Origin: Silene noctiflora
Taxonomy: Eukaryota; Streptophyta; Magnoliopsida; Caryophyllales; Caryophyllaceae
DNA length: 23,143 nucleotides
Direction: 5' to 3'
Assembly (NCBI GenBank): GCA_009801015.1
Contig: VHZZ01018966.1
Span: 7,877 to 31,019, forward strand
The translations under genes were made by a program, and so were the position numbers. Below are positions 10,451 through 19,950 of this stretch, piece by piece. The notes beneath the pieces were generated by a model, which saw only the letters and a program-made list of their open reading frames with translations, was not told the DNA's origin and made no database searches. Position 1 is the first letter of the stretch. Each line of letters starts with the position of its first letter.

Positions 10451-10648
10451 CAGCTTGTCTCATTGAAGACGGACACTATCCGACACAAGGTGAAGACGGA
10501 TAATGCCTTTCTCACGATATCACAAGTGGGAGAATAAGTGAGGTGCTCTATTTAATTCTAACTTGATTTACGACTTGCATATTGTACGAGGGATACTACC
10601 CTTCTTCAGCTTGTGATGGATAGTATTCGTCTTCAATGAGAATTTGTG
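10451..10648. mobile_element. MITE copy 2, same family, inserted in exon 3
   Basis: 198 bp. Plus-strand left end CAGCTTGTCTCATTGAAGACG; right end, read on the minus strand, CACAAATTCTCATTGAAGACG, with ACTATCC(G/A)(A/T)CACAAG further in on both arms. Flanked by imperfect 9-base repeats TATAATAAT (10442-10450) and TATAATTAG (10649-10657), pointing to a Mutator-like origin. It splits the codons between NGTNY and LTQSHW of the carbonic anhydrase. Confidence 0.85.
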
Positions 10649-10698
10649 TATAATTAGTACCATTGACTTTTATCTTGCTCTTTTTATTCGCCCATTTA

Positions 10699-10995
10699 GG
10701 CCTCGTTTGATTGTCACAATAAAAACGGGAAAATTGAAAAATCCCATGAATTGGAAAAATAGGACTTGTTTGTTTACCAAAAATCACATAATTCTATTTT
10801 CCTAGGCATTCTCAACTCCTCTATAATGGAGGAGTTTAATTACCTGAGCCCCTCCTAGATAGTTGGAAACTCCCATGTCAGTTTACCTCCCGGATGCCAA
10901 CCAAACGTATTCTAGGCAATTCACATGAATTGTCCAATTCACGTGTTTTGTAAAATCATGGAAAATTAATTCCTATATGGCAACCAATTGAGGCC
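10699..10995. mobile_element. PIF/Harbinger-type (Tourist-like) MITE in the first codons of exon 3
   Basis: 297 bp, ends GGCCTCGTTTGATTG and, inverted, GGCCTCAATTGGTTG. Target duplication TTA at 10696-10698 and 10996-10998. The GGCCT..TTTGGTTG terminus and TTA duplication are hallmarks of the Tourist group. Removing it with one TTA restores the reading ATT AAA TGG GCG at the start of exon 3. Confidence 0.9.
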
Positions 10996-11123
10996 TTAAT
11001 CTATGCCATCAAATACGAGTTATTATAATTACGAAAAACATGTAAATTTCGCTAAATAACAAACTATCAACAAATCCTGGATGAGAACTTCATCCACTAT
11101 GGCAATGACCCTACGACTCTTAT

Positions 11124-11675
11124 TATTAAATTCAATAACGGGTATGGGTTGTACCCAAACGTAAGAGAAAGAGTCTATAGCACAGGCCCAAGAGTGTTCC
11201 ACTCTAAAATCAATTGGCAATAGAGGGAGTAGCCCCTTGCCTTATAAAGTGGTTATTCTTCCCCTCTTTTATCAATGTGAGACAATCCTCAGATGTGGGA
11301 CTTCATATTTCTTCACACTCCCCCTCACATGTGAGGCCCACTTTTCACAAGCAAACTGGGGTTTTTGTTTCTCCAGTTGCAATCACACAAACTCGACAAA
11401 TTCAACTGAGCAACTTTGTTGCTCTTCCGTCTGCAAACTTTGGCCCTATGAAACCCAGGTTTTTAACCATGGGATTTGATATCATATTAAATTCAACAAC
11501 GGGTCTGGGCCGCACCCAAACGGAGGAGACATAGTCCATAATAGCCCAAAAGGGTTCCACTATAAAACCAATTGACAATAGAGGGAGTAGCTCCTTACGT
11601 TATAAAGTAGTTATTCTTCTCCTGTTTTAACAATGTGGGACAACCCTCACATGTGAGACTTCAGGTTTCTTCACA
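11124..11675 (-). mobile_element. TRIM (miniature LTR retrotransposon) in intron 2
   Basis: 552 bp in all. LTRs at 11485-11675 (5') and 11124-11317 (3'), both starting TGTGAAGAAA and ending TTTAATA on the minus strand. Next to the 5' LTR is a decayed initiator-Met tRNA primer site, TGATATCAAATCCC (11484-11471; the usual form is TGGTATCAGAGCC). Before the 3' LTR is a polypurine tract GAGGGGGAG (11326-11318). Target duplication CTTAT is exact at 11119-11123 and 11676-11680. The internal region is 167 bp and noncoding, so it would need another element's proteins to move. Confidence 0.92.
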
Positions 11676-12039
11676 CTTATGGTTCACTTGTTATCATAAC
11701 TTCTGCGAGTGCCTCTTTCAAAATTAACCAAAGCTATGGTATTGAGATTCTCTAGAGTTCATTTTCGATGGAGTGGGTAATATATAACACATTTAGAAAA
11801 CTTTCTTGTGTGGAGCTATTCTACAAGTTTAGAACTCTAGAGGATCATAAGTCATAACCTCTTGTCGTCAAAAAATAACTTTGATTTAAAGACTTACCTT
11901 AATATCATGACCTCTATTCTTGAGTAATGTGTGGCTAGCTCGATAGAACTTAGTAATATACTCCGACTTAGGAACTATTGTCACTCTTTTACGGGGTAAA
12001 TTAATGGGTGATTGTCGTTTACCGGTCTTACAAAGTGCC

Positions 12040-12356
12040 CATTCTTTCTTAATATACCCCCAATTCTCCGGACCCCTTTTGCTTCCGTTAATATAATTGA
12101 ACTCTCTTTCATCCTCTGCCATTCATCACATCAAATTCGTTCACAATTTACTCCACTTTACGTGACTGAATGGGGTAAGAAATGTCGCGACCCGTAACAA
12201 AATTAGGGGTAAGCAAAGGCAGCCAGGCAGGCAGTCTGCCTCTAAAACATGAAAATCTTAGTTAAATTTTTGAGAGCATTTTGTTTTTATCTTATTGCAT
12301 AAATAGTTTGTTCAGATTCCCATGCAAATTTTCACCCCCAAACATAATGGTCAAGC
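12040..12356. repeat. Direct duplication copy A: exon 2 and intron 1 of the carbonic anhydrase pseudogene
   Basis: Matches 12380-12680 over the whole length with scattered changes and several indels in the intron part. Ends at GGTCAAGC, exactly at the gap of Ns. Exon part reads NYINGSKRGPENWG. Confidence 0.9.
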
Positions 12357-12379
12357 NNNNNNNNNNNNNNNNNNNNNNN
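12357..12379. other. Assembly gap (23 N)
   Basis: A run of 23 N between two copies of the same 300-base sequence. The true gap size is not known from this window. Confidence 0.99.
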
Positions 12380-12680
12380 CATTCTTTCTTAATATATCCC
12401 CAATTCTTCGGACCCCTTTTGCTTCCTTTAATATAATTGAACTCTCTTTCATCCTCTGCCATTCATCACATCAATTTGATCACAGTTTACTCCACTTTAC
12501 CTGATTTAAAGGGGTAAGAAATGTCGCGACACGTTACAAAACTAGGAGTTAGCTAAAGCACTCAACCTCTAAAACAATGAAAATTTAGTTAAATTTTTGA
12601 ATTTTTCTTTTTATCTTATTGCATAAATAGTTTGTTCAGATTCCCATGCAAATTTTCACCCCCAAACATAATGGTCAAGC
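12380..12680. repeat. Direct duplication copy B: partial exon 2 and intron 1
   Basis: The exon part (12455-12380, minus) reads NYIKGSKRGPKNWG and is cut by the gap; it has the same acceptor GGCAG as copy A. This copy is continuous with exon 1 through intron 1 (12456-12935). Confidence 0.9.
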
Positions 12681-13002
12681 TGAGCATGTACTTCTTAAAC
12701 ATAAACCAGGTCAAATACGAAAATTATGAAAAAATAGATTGCCTAGAGACTAGCAAAAAACATATTCTGATGTTATTTACTCAAGTAAGGTGTTAGTAGA
12801 CCTATTTTAATCTTAAAAAGGATACATATGCTCGTTTTAAAAGAGACGAGCTAATAGATGTTTGTTCCGCCACTGGCTATGCTAAATTGCTAGCAACGTA
12901 GATAGGATATGCGGTTGTAAAAAATATTGGCTTACCAACTTCTTGGCATGTGATGAACGTAGCAATAGACAAAATGAGGAAAAAAGAAATAATCCAAAAC
13001 AT

Positions 13003-13259
13003 TGTTGCTTGTTTAATCTCCATCTTTGTGCTTTTTATTTTATTTCTTTTGTTGATTAATGCTTGTTGTAATGGGTTAATTTAATATTTTGAGAGGGAAT
13101 GGGTGAATTTATTACGGAGTAGAAGAGTTCATGTTTCTGCTCAGCTTTAGTACGCAATACTATTTTGGTTTGAACTCGTTAAGGAAGAAGTTGAGTAATC
13201 TTTGTTCACAAATGGTAAAAATGGCAAAAAGCCTACACATACCCAATGTGTATGGAGAA
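13003..13259. other. Region upstream of carbonic anhydrase exon 1, possible old promoter
   Basis: No gene. AT-rich on the exon-1 side (TAAAATAAAAAGCAC on the minus strand near 13040). Ends where similarity to the Tat-like 5' leader begins near 13260. No convincing TATA box can be singled out. Confidence 0.35.
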
Positions 13260-13437
13260 ATGTGGACCAAGCCACCCGTGCCGCGTGCACCCGTGCGTTG
13301 GGATTTTGAGGCGGCGACACTTCTCCCACGGAACCTTGGTGGATCAAAGCACGTCATGGGCCGTTACCAATTTGAAAGACATTGAAACCGGTGAAAGGTT
13401 TGAACAAGCTTGCATTTGTGGAGTCGCCACCAATTTT
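13260..13437 (-). other. 5' leader and PBS beside LTR1
   Basis: PBS TGGCGACTCC on the minus strand at 13429-13420, ten bases in from the LTR end. The following leader matches 18636-18817 (GAGAAGT(G/A).CGCCGCCTCAAA and GGTAACGGCCCATGACGTGC on the minus strand). Similarity stops near 13260. Small open frames here (13131-13491) are by-products. Confidence 0.7.
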
Positions 13438-14076
13438 TGTGGTAAATTGGAATCGTTCGAATACCTCATGCCATGTCAAGACACAAAGTAGTGACATGAA
13501 CACTAAGAAATTCGTTACCCTTAGCATTCTATGTCTAGAATGACCTCTCGCGATGTCAATGAATACGGATGCTCACAGATATATGAGTAAGAGTTGAGGG
13601 TACATATTAGGAAGTTATTTATTAGTACACCTAATCCCTCCCGCTTTGATAGCGGTCTCTACTAATGATCAGGGAAGTCATTTATACTTGATGTGTTGTT
13701 GATTATATGCATGCAATGCAACATCCCATAGACTAAACCTAGCATGTGAATATTTAGACTAAGTCGGTTGACATACAATTTAGCAAACAATTGTGTTGAA
13801 ATAGAGAATTAAATTCATTAAATGCGAAAAAGCCAAATAAATAAATCATACAAGTGAAATAAATAATTAGTTACAATGAAATAATTACAATGAGTATTAT
13901 TGAATTTACGTTATAAATACGCTTAAAAAGGGATTTAAAGAAAAGAAAATTAAAGAATTAAAATTAAATAATTAGATATGTCGAATAAGGGTGATAATAT
14001 GGATAATGGTCGATTAGAAACCTAATTAGAAAGACTACGTCAAAACGAGAAGAGTTCAGATACAGAAACCAACCCA

Positions 14077-14140
14077 GAACAGGCACAACATCTGTTACAT
14101 CGTCTAGAAGAGGCACATCAGTCAATGCGACTGTTCTCGA
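14077..14140. repeat. GGCGCA inverted-repeat pair, LTR1 cluster 3
   Basis: AGGCACAACA at 14081 and AGGCACATCA at 14111, exactly 30 bases apart. Each is followed by a partner half: ACATCG..CT for the first, TGCGACTGTTC for the second. Confidence 0.7.
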
Positions 14141-14674
14141 GCTTGGTTCTGACTGTGAAAGTTAGACCCGCGGGTTAGTTATTGTTCGTTGGTTAATTTA
14201 GATGAATTATTGATGTACAACTCAAAAGGAAGTGATGTAGTCAGGTTATATGCACTAAGGATCGTCATAAAGCGAAAAAGAACGAATTAAAACGAACTAT
14301 TACAACGGTTTACATGAACTACGACTATATACGATGTCGGATTTTAAAAAATCAAAACTTGAACTACTACGACTAAAACGTGACGGACAATGGAAAGTAA
14401 GGAATTGAAACCGAAACAAATTGAAAATAATATACAAAAGACGGATTCAAAAGACTTGATATGGATAAATCAAGCTTGTTAAATTTGAGTTTGAATATGG
14501 GACAAAAACCCCTAAATATTGGAATAAAAGGGATTTAAGTCTAAAGGGATCATAAAACAAAATAAAAAACTTAAAATTTACAAAGGATTGAAAAGAAAGA
14601 AAGAAGAACGAATAACGATACAACAAATACTCGAGGAAGAAGAATAAGAGTAGCAGCAAACAAAGAGTCTCTGG

Positions 14675-14735
14675 AAGAGGCACAGCGGGTGCTGCGACTG
14701 TTCCAGCAGGCGCATCTGCTGATGCGATTCTTCTC
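14675..14735. repeat. GGCGCA inverted-repeat pair, LTR1 cluster 2
   Basis: AGGCACA at 14678 and AGGCGCA at 14708, 30 bases apart. Partner halves are CTGCGACTGTTCC and GATGCGATTCTTC. Confidence 0.75.
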
Positions 14736-15175
14736 GACGGTCTTTCTCGGCTGATTTATCAAAAAGATTTTAAAACATGTTTTTGAAAACGGTTTTGAGT
14801 ATGCTTACAATATAAATTATTACATAAATTAAATGTAGAAAGTAAATACAAATTAAAGGTGAGATTTACACCCTTATACTTACATGTTTACGAAGCGAGA
14901 TAGACTAAGTTGTCGTTTAGTGGTTGCTCAACTCGATGTAGAATTGAAAGTGCTCTTGAAAAAGGAATTTTAGAAAACGATTGATAGATTAAGTGGAGTT
15001 GGTCAAATTGGTCGGTCATGCAACGAGACTGGTACCTAGAAGGATCTGGGCTTATGTGGTCGAGTGATCAAGCACGTAGGCGTCACTAGAAATAGCAAAA
15101 GTCTTAGAATGCAAAAAGAGAAGAGAAGAGAAGGGGGGAGGGACACTCGCGTGAAGAATATGTGAGGCGAAGGCC

Positions 15176-15186
15176 CCTATTTATAC
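15176..15186 (-). promoter_or_regulatory. TATA box of LTR1
   Basis: Minus strand GTATAAATAGG; the U3 inverted-repeat cluster ends 83 bases upstream. The same layout is seen in LTR2. Confidence 0.65.
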
Positions 15187-15268
15187 TAATTACGAGGTGA
15201 AAGTTTAGGAACAGATAAGAGTTGGAAAGAATCCGGAAATATTCTGGAAATTGACGAAAACCAGCCCA

Positions 15269-15328
15269 GGAAGAGGTGCAACAGGCAGTGCGACCTTTCC
15301 AAGAGGCGGAGTACCTACTGCGTTCTCC
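15269..15328. repeat. GGCGCA inverted-repeat pair in U3 of LTR1
   Basis: AAGAGGTGCA at 15271 and AAGAGGCGGA at 15301, 30 bases apart. Partner halves are GTGCGACCTTTCC and CTGCGTTCTCC. Lies just upstream of the TATA box. Confidence 0.75.
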
Positions 15329-15715
15329 CCTGGGGCTTAACCTCCTCAGCAAAAAAGATTTCCCCGCTAGATTTAGGAATTAGGGAAGACGTAGGCTTCC
15401 TTATTCCACAAGATAAGATATTTCGAGATTCAAAATACTTAAAATAATATTTTGGAATAACTCTAGAATATTCCGACTTGGTTTTACGACGGTTTAGAAA
15501 ATGAAAACGGTTTTTTACCGGACTCTAAATGTACTCTAATTACTACCAAAATGATCGTATTGTCACGTAGATGACGACCAAGGAGTTGGCACGACTGTTT
15601 GAGCTAGCACTTGTCAAAGAACTTACGAAATTTCATAAAATTGCTCCGTATGTTAAACATGCGGTCCAATCAACACTGGGTGTTTGGCGGGAGGTGCAGA
15701 AATGAGGTATCTACA

Positions 15716-16258
15716 GAGCCCCTACTTTGACTGAGGCTTGGACAAGGAAAAATTCAAATTATAGCCTTCAGGTCAATCAAAGAATACAACCCGAAGACTA
15801 TGGCGGCGCGAGGAGGGACTGAGCCAGGGACTTGTCATCGGGAACATTTTAGAGTCTGTCGACTTCTGGGGAGGGTAATTTAAAGTCCATTAGACTATGT
15901 GGGAAAGCTTGCTAGCCATAAGAAGAATTCATTCCTGAGACCTCTTAAAAGCGATCTGGAACTCCGTGGGGAATAATATTATAGGCGGCAAGACGTTGGT
16001 AGAAACTACTGGAAGGTAGCAGAACGTTGGTAGAAACTACTGGGGATACAAGGTAAGACTTTTTGAGATCCGCCAGGGAGCGAATTAGCTTGCGTTGGTC
16101 TCAAGCAAACTCTGCTTATCGAGAAGTATAAGGGTTGTAGGCGGCAATGAACTCTCGTCGGGGAATAAAAATTATGTAATCCGCTGGGGGAGAATCGAGA
16201 AGTACAAGGACTGTAGGTGGCAATGAACTCTTGCCGGAGAAATATCTGAAAATATACG
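15716..16258 (-). other. 3' region of the Tat-like element beside LTR1, with short repeats
   Basis: Starts with polypurine GGGGCTC against the LTR. About 200 bases match 20990-21220. Then come element-specific repeats: GTTGGTAGAAACTACTGG twice (about 15994 and 16026), and a unit with GAGAAGTA, GTAGG(C/T)GGCAATGAACTCT and CCGG twice (about 16120 and 16198). Noncoding. Confidence 0.65.
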
Positions 16259-17236
16259 ATGAAATACCCGAATTATAGCAAGTGTGAGGTCTGGGAGGCT
16301 TACACCAGTGCACCAGTCTTCGTGGGTGAAGCTCTTAGGCCTATAAGATCGAGTAGGTTGATTCTTGCGACGCCCATGGGGCTTGTTTGTTACATGGGCG
16401 AGCGTTTGGCTTGGAAGTGCCTTCGTGACACCTTTATTTTCCCCATCGATCCTCCACGGACGATGTTTAGGAGGCCTCTAAGGCTGAGAGGACAACTGAC
16501 CTTGCTGGGGTGAGCGGCGACGCCCTCTTTCTTCCTGACTTGGAGTACTCGGAATTTGTGCTGAGGAGATTGGCGTACTGGCCAATCGTGGTAAGTATTT
16601 TCTACCTTTTGTTCTTCAAATAATGATTTTCTTGAAAATAGTGTCAGAAATGACAACTTCTTGAACTTGGTAGGAGATCGACGTGGAAGGTGTCGAACGC
16701 CCAGCTTTTCCTGAGACGCTGGAGTATATGGGCCAGGTGGTACGACAGTGTCTGACTAGACCATTTTATACATGTTTATATCCTCTATTTTAGCTCGGTT
16801 TTCATGCTTATTTCGTTATTATTAGTGTTTAGTTGAGCTAATCCCGTGTTCTAGATGTTTTGCATGCATTTAGTGTAATTTGTAGGAATTATAGCTTTCG
16901 TTAGCTAAATCCCATCAAGAGAGCAAACATCGAGTTCACAAGCTAAGAAGAAATTGGATTGGATCACACTTCAACATGCAAGCTTAAAATGGTGAAAGAA
17001 ATGATCACATATTGAAGAAATGGCCCAAATTAATCATGCATGGCAAATGTAAACAAATAAGAATTCAAGCCCAATAAAGGAAATCCAAGCAACTTTGTGG
17101 AAATGCAACATTGGATGCTAAATATATTCCACACACAAGGCTTTAACCGGGTGCATAAAGACGCTTCAATGAGAATTATTGGATTCCATGGCCATTTATT
17201 ATGGACATTTAAGACAATTAATCCGGAACACCACGT

Positions 17237-17269
17237 CCCCGATCAGGGATGCCTAACCCCGATCGGGGA
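17237..17269. repeat. CCCCGATCGGGG palindrome pair in U3 of the solo LTR
   Basis: CCCCGATCAGGGA at 17237-17249 and CCCCGATCGGGGA at 17257-17269, both followed by TGC. Start-to-start distance is 20 bases; the second is a perfect 12-base palindrome. 62 bases upstream of the TATA box. Confidence 0.85.
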
Positions 17270-17330
17270 TGCATGCCATTATGAACTTTGGATTCCTCTA
17301 GGGTAGTTTACGTTTACATTCTAGAATTAC

Positions 17331-17338
17331 TATAAAAG
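17331..17338 (+). promoter_or_regulatory. TATA box of the solo LTR
   Basis: TATAAAAG, followed about 30-70 bases later by a CT-rich leader (CTCATCATTTCTCACTTCTC), as usual for plant LTR promoters. Confidence 0.7.
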
Positions 17339-18635
17339 GAGGGCTTCACTCCGACTCTAGAATCATTCTATCACTCATCATTTCTCACTTCTCACTTCTC
17401 ATATCTCATCACACATTATACTTCTTCTCATTATCTATTATTTAGTTTATTTTAGTTAGTTCATTTGTATGGAAGACTAAGTCCCCCATCTTGGGTCAAG
17501 CATTTGAAGCAAATGAATTAGTATTTTGTAAGACTTTTTAATCTATGTTTTTATCTCTTGAGTATTGATTTATATTCTTGATTCATTGTTATGATTATTG
17601 ATAGTTCTTGCTAGTTCGATCACCTAGTTTGTCTTATCATTAATCTATTTCTAGTTTAGGAATTTGAATCTTTTGTTCACTTNCCTAGACATTAGTAGCA
17701 ACTATTGTTCATCAATTGTATGCTTTTCATCGTTGTTGAATTGTAGAAGAATATAATCATATGAATTAAAGTGTAACCGCTTGTGTATGCATTTGTTCAT
17801 CTTTGTTGACTTCTCTAGTTATAATCTATAGCATGATTGAATTTAGATACGCTTGGACTAGATTATCATCACCATAAGGGTTGTTTATGTGTGCGCTTTT
17901 CGCAGTGAATAACTAAAAGTAAGGAGAAGTAGAAAATCCATGTTTTCACAACAAAGTATTAAAGAGTAACTAGAATTAATGAGTCAATGATCAAAACTAT
18001 ATCATTTGTGGAAATTTTAAGACCCAAGACCTTTTTACCATTTGTTTCACTCTAATCTTTTATTATATTACTTTGTTAGTTTTAGAATCAAATCCCAAAC
18101 ACCCCCCTAAATTGGTTACTAGAATTGTTTACATAATCACACTAAAAACATAGACCTTCCTTGTGGGNTCGACCCCTACTTACCCTTGCTATTGTTAGAG
18201 TTTGTAGTGGATAAAAATTGTAATTTGGAGACTCGCGAAAAGTCAAGCCAGTGTCCATGAAGATTCCTTCCTTTTCTCAGTCGGTGACGGAGGCTGGACT
18301 TGCCGAGTGGCAGCACGTCGTGAGAAGGGTAAGACCCTAGCTTGGACTTATTTATTTTCATGATAGCATGTATGAACATGACAGCGATATATAAATTCCA
18401 TTTGAAAATTCCGGTGGCGCCGTCAAGACACGTGAAGCTGTGTCGGATGGCGAATCGGCTGTGAGCGACAGCTGCTGAGGCACTTTCAGGTGGCTCTGGA
18501 GGACAGGTATGAACCCTTGCTTTCTTTTAGAAGAAATTTGAATTCCATAGAAACTTGTCTTTGCACTTTGTTAATCATCGTTCATCCTTTTGTTTTGCAG
18601 CGGGAGCGCGAGCTGGAGCAGTCGCAAGAGGAGAT

Positions 18636-18817
18636 GGCTGTGGACATGGGCCACCTACCCCGCGCGCACCTGCGCGTTGGTTGGTTTGAGGCGGCGGTAC
18701 TTCTCCCACGAAACCTTGTGTTGACAAAGCACGTCATGGGCCGTTACTGATTTGAAAGACATTAAAACTAGTGAATGGTTTGAACAAGCCTGCATTTGTG
18801 GAGTGGCCACCAATTTT
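18636..18817 (-). other. 5' leader and PBS beside LTR2
   Basis: PBS region TGGCCACTCC on the minus strand (18809-18800), one base changed from TGGCGACTCC. The leader matches 13260-13437. Directly fused to the antisense ORF's last exon, meaning gag and pol were deleted between them. Confidence 0.65.
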
Positions 18818-19451
18818 TGTGGATAATTGGATCCGTTTGAATACTTCATGTCATGTCAAAACACAAATTAGTGACATAAACACTATGAAATTCGTCGCCC
18901 TTAGCATTCCAAGTCTAGAATGACTCTCACGATGCCAATGAACATTGGTGTTCATATATATCTGAGTAAGGGGTGAGGGTACATATTAAGAAGCTCATAT
19001 TAGAACTCCTAATCCCGCCCGCCTCGATAGCGACCACTACTAATGATTAGGGAAAATCATCTATACTCGATATGTCATTAGCTATATGCATGCAGTGCAA
19101 CATCCATGTTTTAACCCAACATGTGAATTAAACTAACTTGGTTGACACATAAATTTAGCAAGCAATTAGGTCAAGGTAAGTATTTTACATTCATTACATG
19201 TGAATAAACCAAGTAAATAAATCATACAAGATGAAGTAAATTACAAAGGAAATAAAGATTATAAAAGGATACATGAATCTATGTCGTAAATACGCCTTGA
19301 AAGGAGTTAGGAATAAATAAAAGAAATAAAAGAATTAAAATAAAATAATTGGACATGTCGAATAGTGATAATATGAGTAATAGTTGATTTATAAACTATT
19401 TAGAATAACTATGTCAGAACGATCCGAGTTTAGAGGCAAAAGCCAACCCAG

Positions 19452-19505
19452 AACAAGCGCAACACATGATGCGTCCTCAGGAAGAGGCACATAAATTTGT
19501 GCGAC
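19452..19505. repeat. GGCGCA inverted-repeat pair, LTR2 cluster 3
   Basis: AAGCGCA at 19455 and AGGCACA at 19485, 30 bases apart. Partner halves are GATGCGTCCTC and TGTGCGACTGCTC. Confidence 0.72.
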
Positions 19506-19896
19506 TGCTCTTGAGCTGGATTCTGACTGTGAAAGTCAGACTCGTGGATTATTAATATTCGTTGGTTACTTTAGGCGTATTATTAACATTTAACTCAAAT
19601 TAAAGTGATTTAATCAGATTGAACATGAATAAGAGATCATCATAAAGCGGAAAACATATAACAAAGTCGAATTTTAATGATTTGATACGGGAATATCGAA
19701 CCATTGAAAATCCGGATTTGAATGATTGACGAAAACCCGCAAATATTGGTTTATAAGGGATTTAAGTCGAAAGGATGAAAGAAAATAAATTAAGAAAACT
19801 GAAAATTATGAAAGAAAACGAAATAAAATAAAAAGGACGAAGCAAATGGTACTCGAGGAAGAAGAAGAAGAGCAACAATAGATAAGCATCCTCTGG

Positions 19897-19950
19897 AAGA
19901 GGCGCAACACATGCTGCGACTGTTCTAGAAGGCGCAACTGTTCCTGCGTT
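19897..19950. repeat. GGCGCA inverted-repeat pair, LTR2 cluster 2
   Basis: AGGCGCA at 19900 and 19930, 30 bases apart, with partners GCTGCGACTGTTC and CCTGCGTTTTTTC. Confidence 0.75.

Larger units (their letters stand above)
9995..13002 (-). pseudogene. Alpha-carbonic anhydrase pseudogene, exons 1-4, torn by four small transposons
   Basis: Family role: zinc enzyme converting CO2 and water to bicarbonate, secreted in plants (nectarin-3/alphaCA type). Exon 1, 13002-12936: ATG, a signal peptide (MFWIISFFLILSIATFITCQ), donor GTAAGC. Exon 2, 12115-11898: EDEREFNYINGSKRGPENWG, QSPINL, ..LLKNRGHDIK, acceptor GGCAG and donor GTAAGT; a second partial copy lies at 12455-12380. Exon 3 is in three pieces, 11000-10996, 10698-10649 and 10450-10387: IKWANKKSKIKVNGTNY, then TQSHWHSPSEHTINGT with the HWH zinc ligands. 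Exon 4, 10094-9995: RYDLELHMVHQSKKKKIA with the third zinc His in LHMVH, then an extra T (frameshift), MIGI, a TGA, YKIGKPDLFL. Splice phases agree at all joins (1, 0, 2). Two MITEs split exon 3; a MITE lies in intron 3 and a TRIM in intron 2. Later exons (SLTTPPC region) are absent. Non-functional. Confidence 0.92.
13438..15715 (-). mobile_element. LTR1 of the Tat/Retand-like element
   Basis: 2278 bp, TGTAGATACCTC (15715) to ..TTTACCACA (13438). Matches LTR2 along its length with many substitutions and indels, so the two are old or of different subfamilies. TATA box (GTATAAATAGG) at about 15176-15186. Three clusters of a GGCGCA-type inverted repeat at 15269-15328 (U3), 14675-14735 and 14077-14140. 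No protein-coding likeness. Confidence 0.85.
16753..18250 (+). mobile_element. Solo LTR, Athila-like, inserted in the antisense ORF
   Basis: 1498 bp, TGACTAGACC to ..AAGTCAAGCCA, flanked by an exact 5-base duplication GTGTC (16748-16752 and 18251-18255). TATA box at 17331-17338. U5 has the GGNTCGACCCCTACTTACC block (18166-18184) common just before the end of Athila-type LTRs. A pair of CCCCGATCGGGG-like palindromes sits in U3. Noncoding; no PBS or internal region, so it is the scar of recombination between two LTRs. Confidence 0.88.
16259..18636 (+). pseudogene. Antisense ORF remnant of the Tat-like element, possibly plant-mobile-domain type
   Basis: Runs opposite to the element. Exon-like pieces: 16259-16590 (WEAYTSAP, CYMGERLAWKCL, PRTMFRRP, then after a frameshift LPDLEYSEFVLRRLAYWP), donor GTAAGT at 16591; 16674-16752 (EIDVEGVERPAFPETLEYMG) after acceptor GGTAG; 18256-18328 after the solo LTR insertion, donor GTAAGA; a small piece ending near 18507 (donor GTATGA); and a Glu/Arg-rich helix from 18601 (RERELEQSQEEMAVDMG) after TTTTGCAG. 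The last exon runs straight into the 5' leader near 18636. Antisense ORFs, some with a plant mobile domain, are known from Tat-lineage elements; the domain call here is weak. Frameshifts and a stop make it non-functional. Confidence 0.5.

Noticed and set aside
11029..11534. Frames in and near the TRIM (63-106 residues)
   Set aside because: They cross LTR boundaries and a decayed primer site; TRIMs do not code for protein.
13131..13491. Several small frames on both strands with PRNLGGSKHVMGRY-like ends, shared with 18490-18750
   Set aside because: The shared part is the noncoding 5' leader beside the Tat-like PBS; frames do not agree between the two copies.
14447..15352. Leu/Phe/Ser-rich minus-strand frames in LTR1 and the similar one at 19762-20052 in LTR2
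   Set aside because: Purine-rich LTR sequence read in reverse; breaks differ between LTR1 and LTR2 and no conserved protein emerges.
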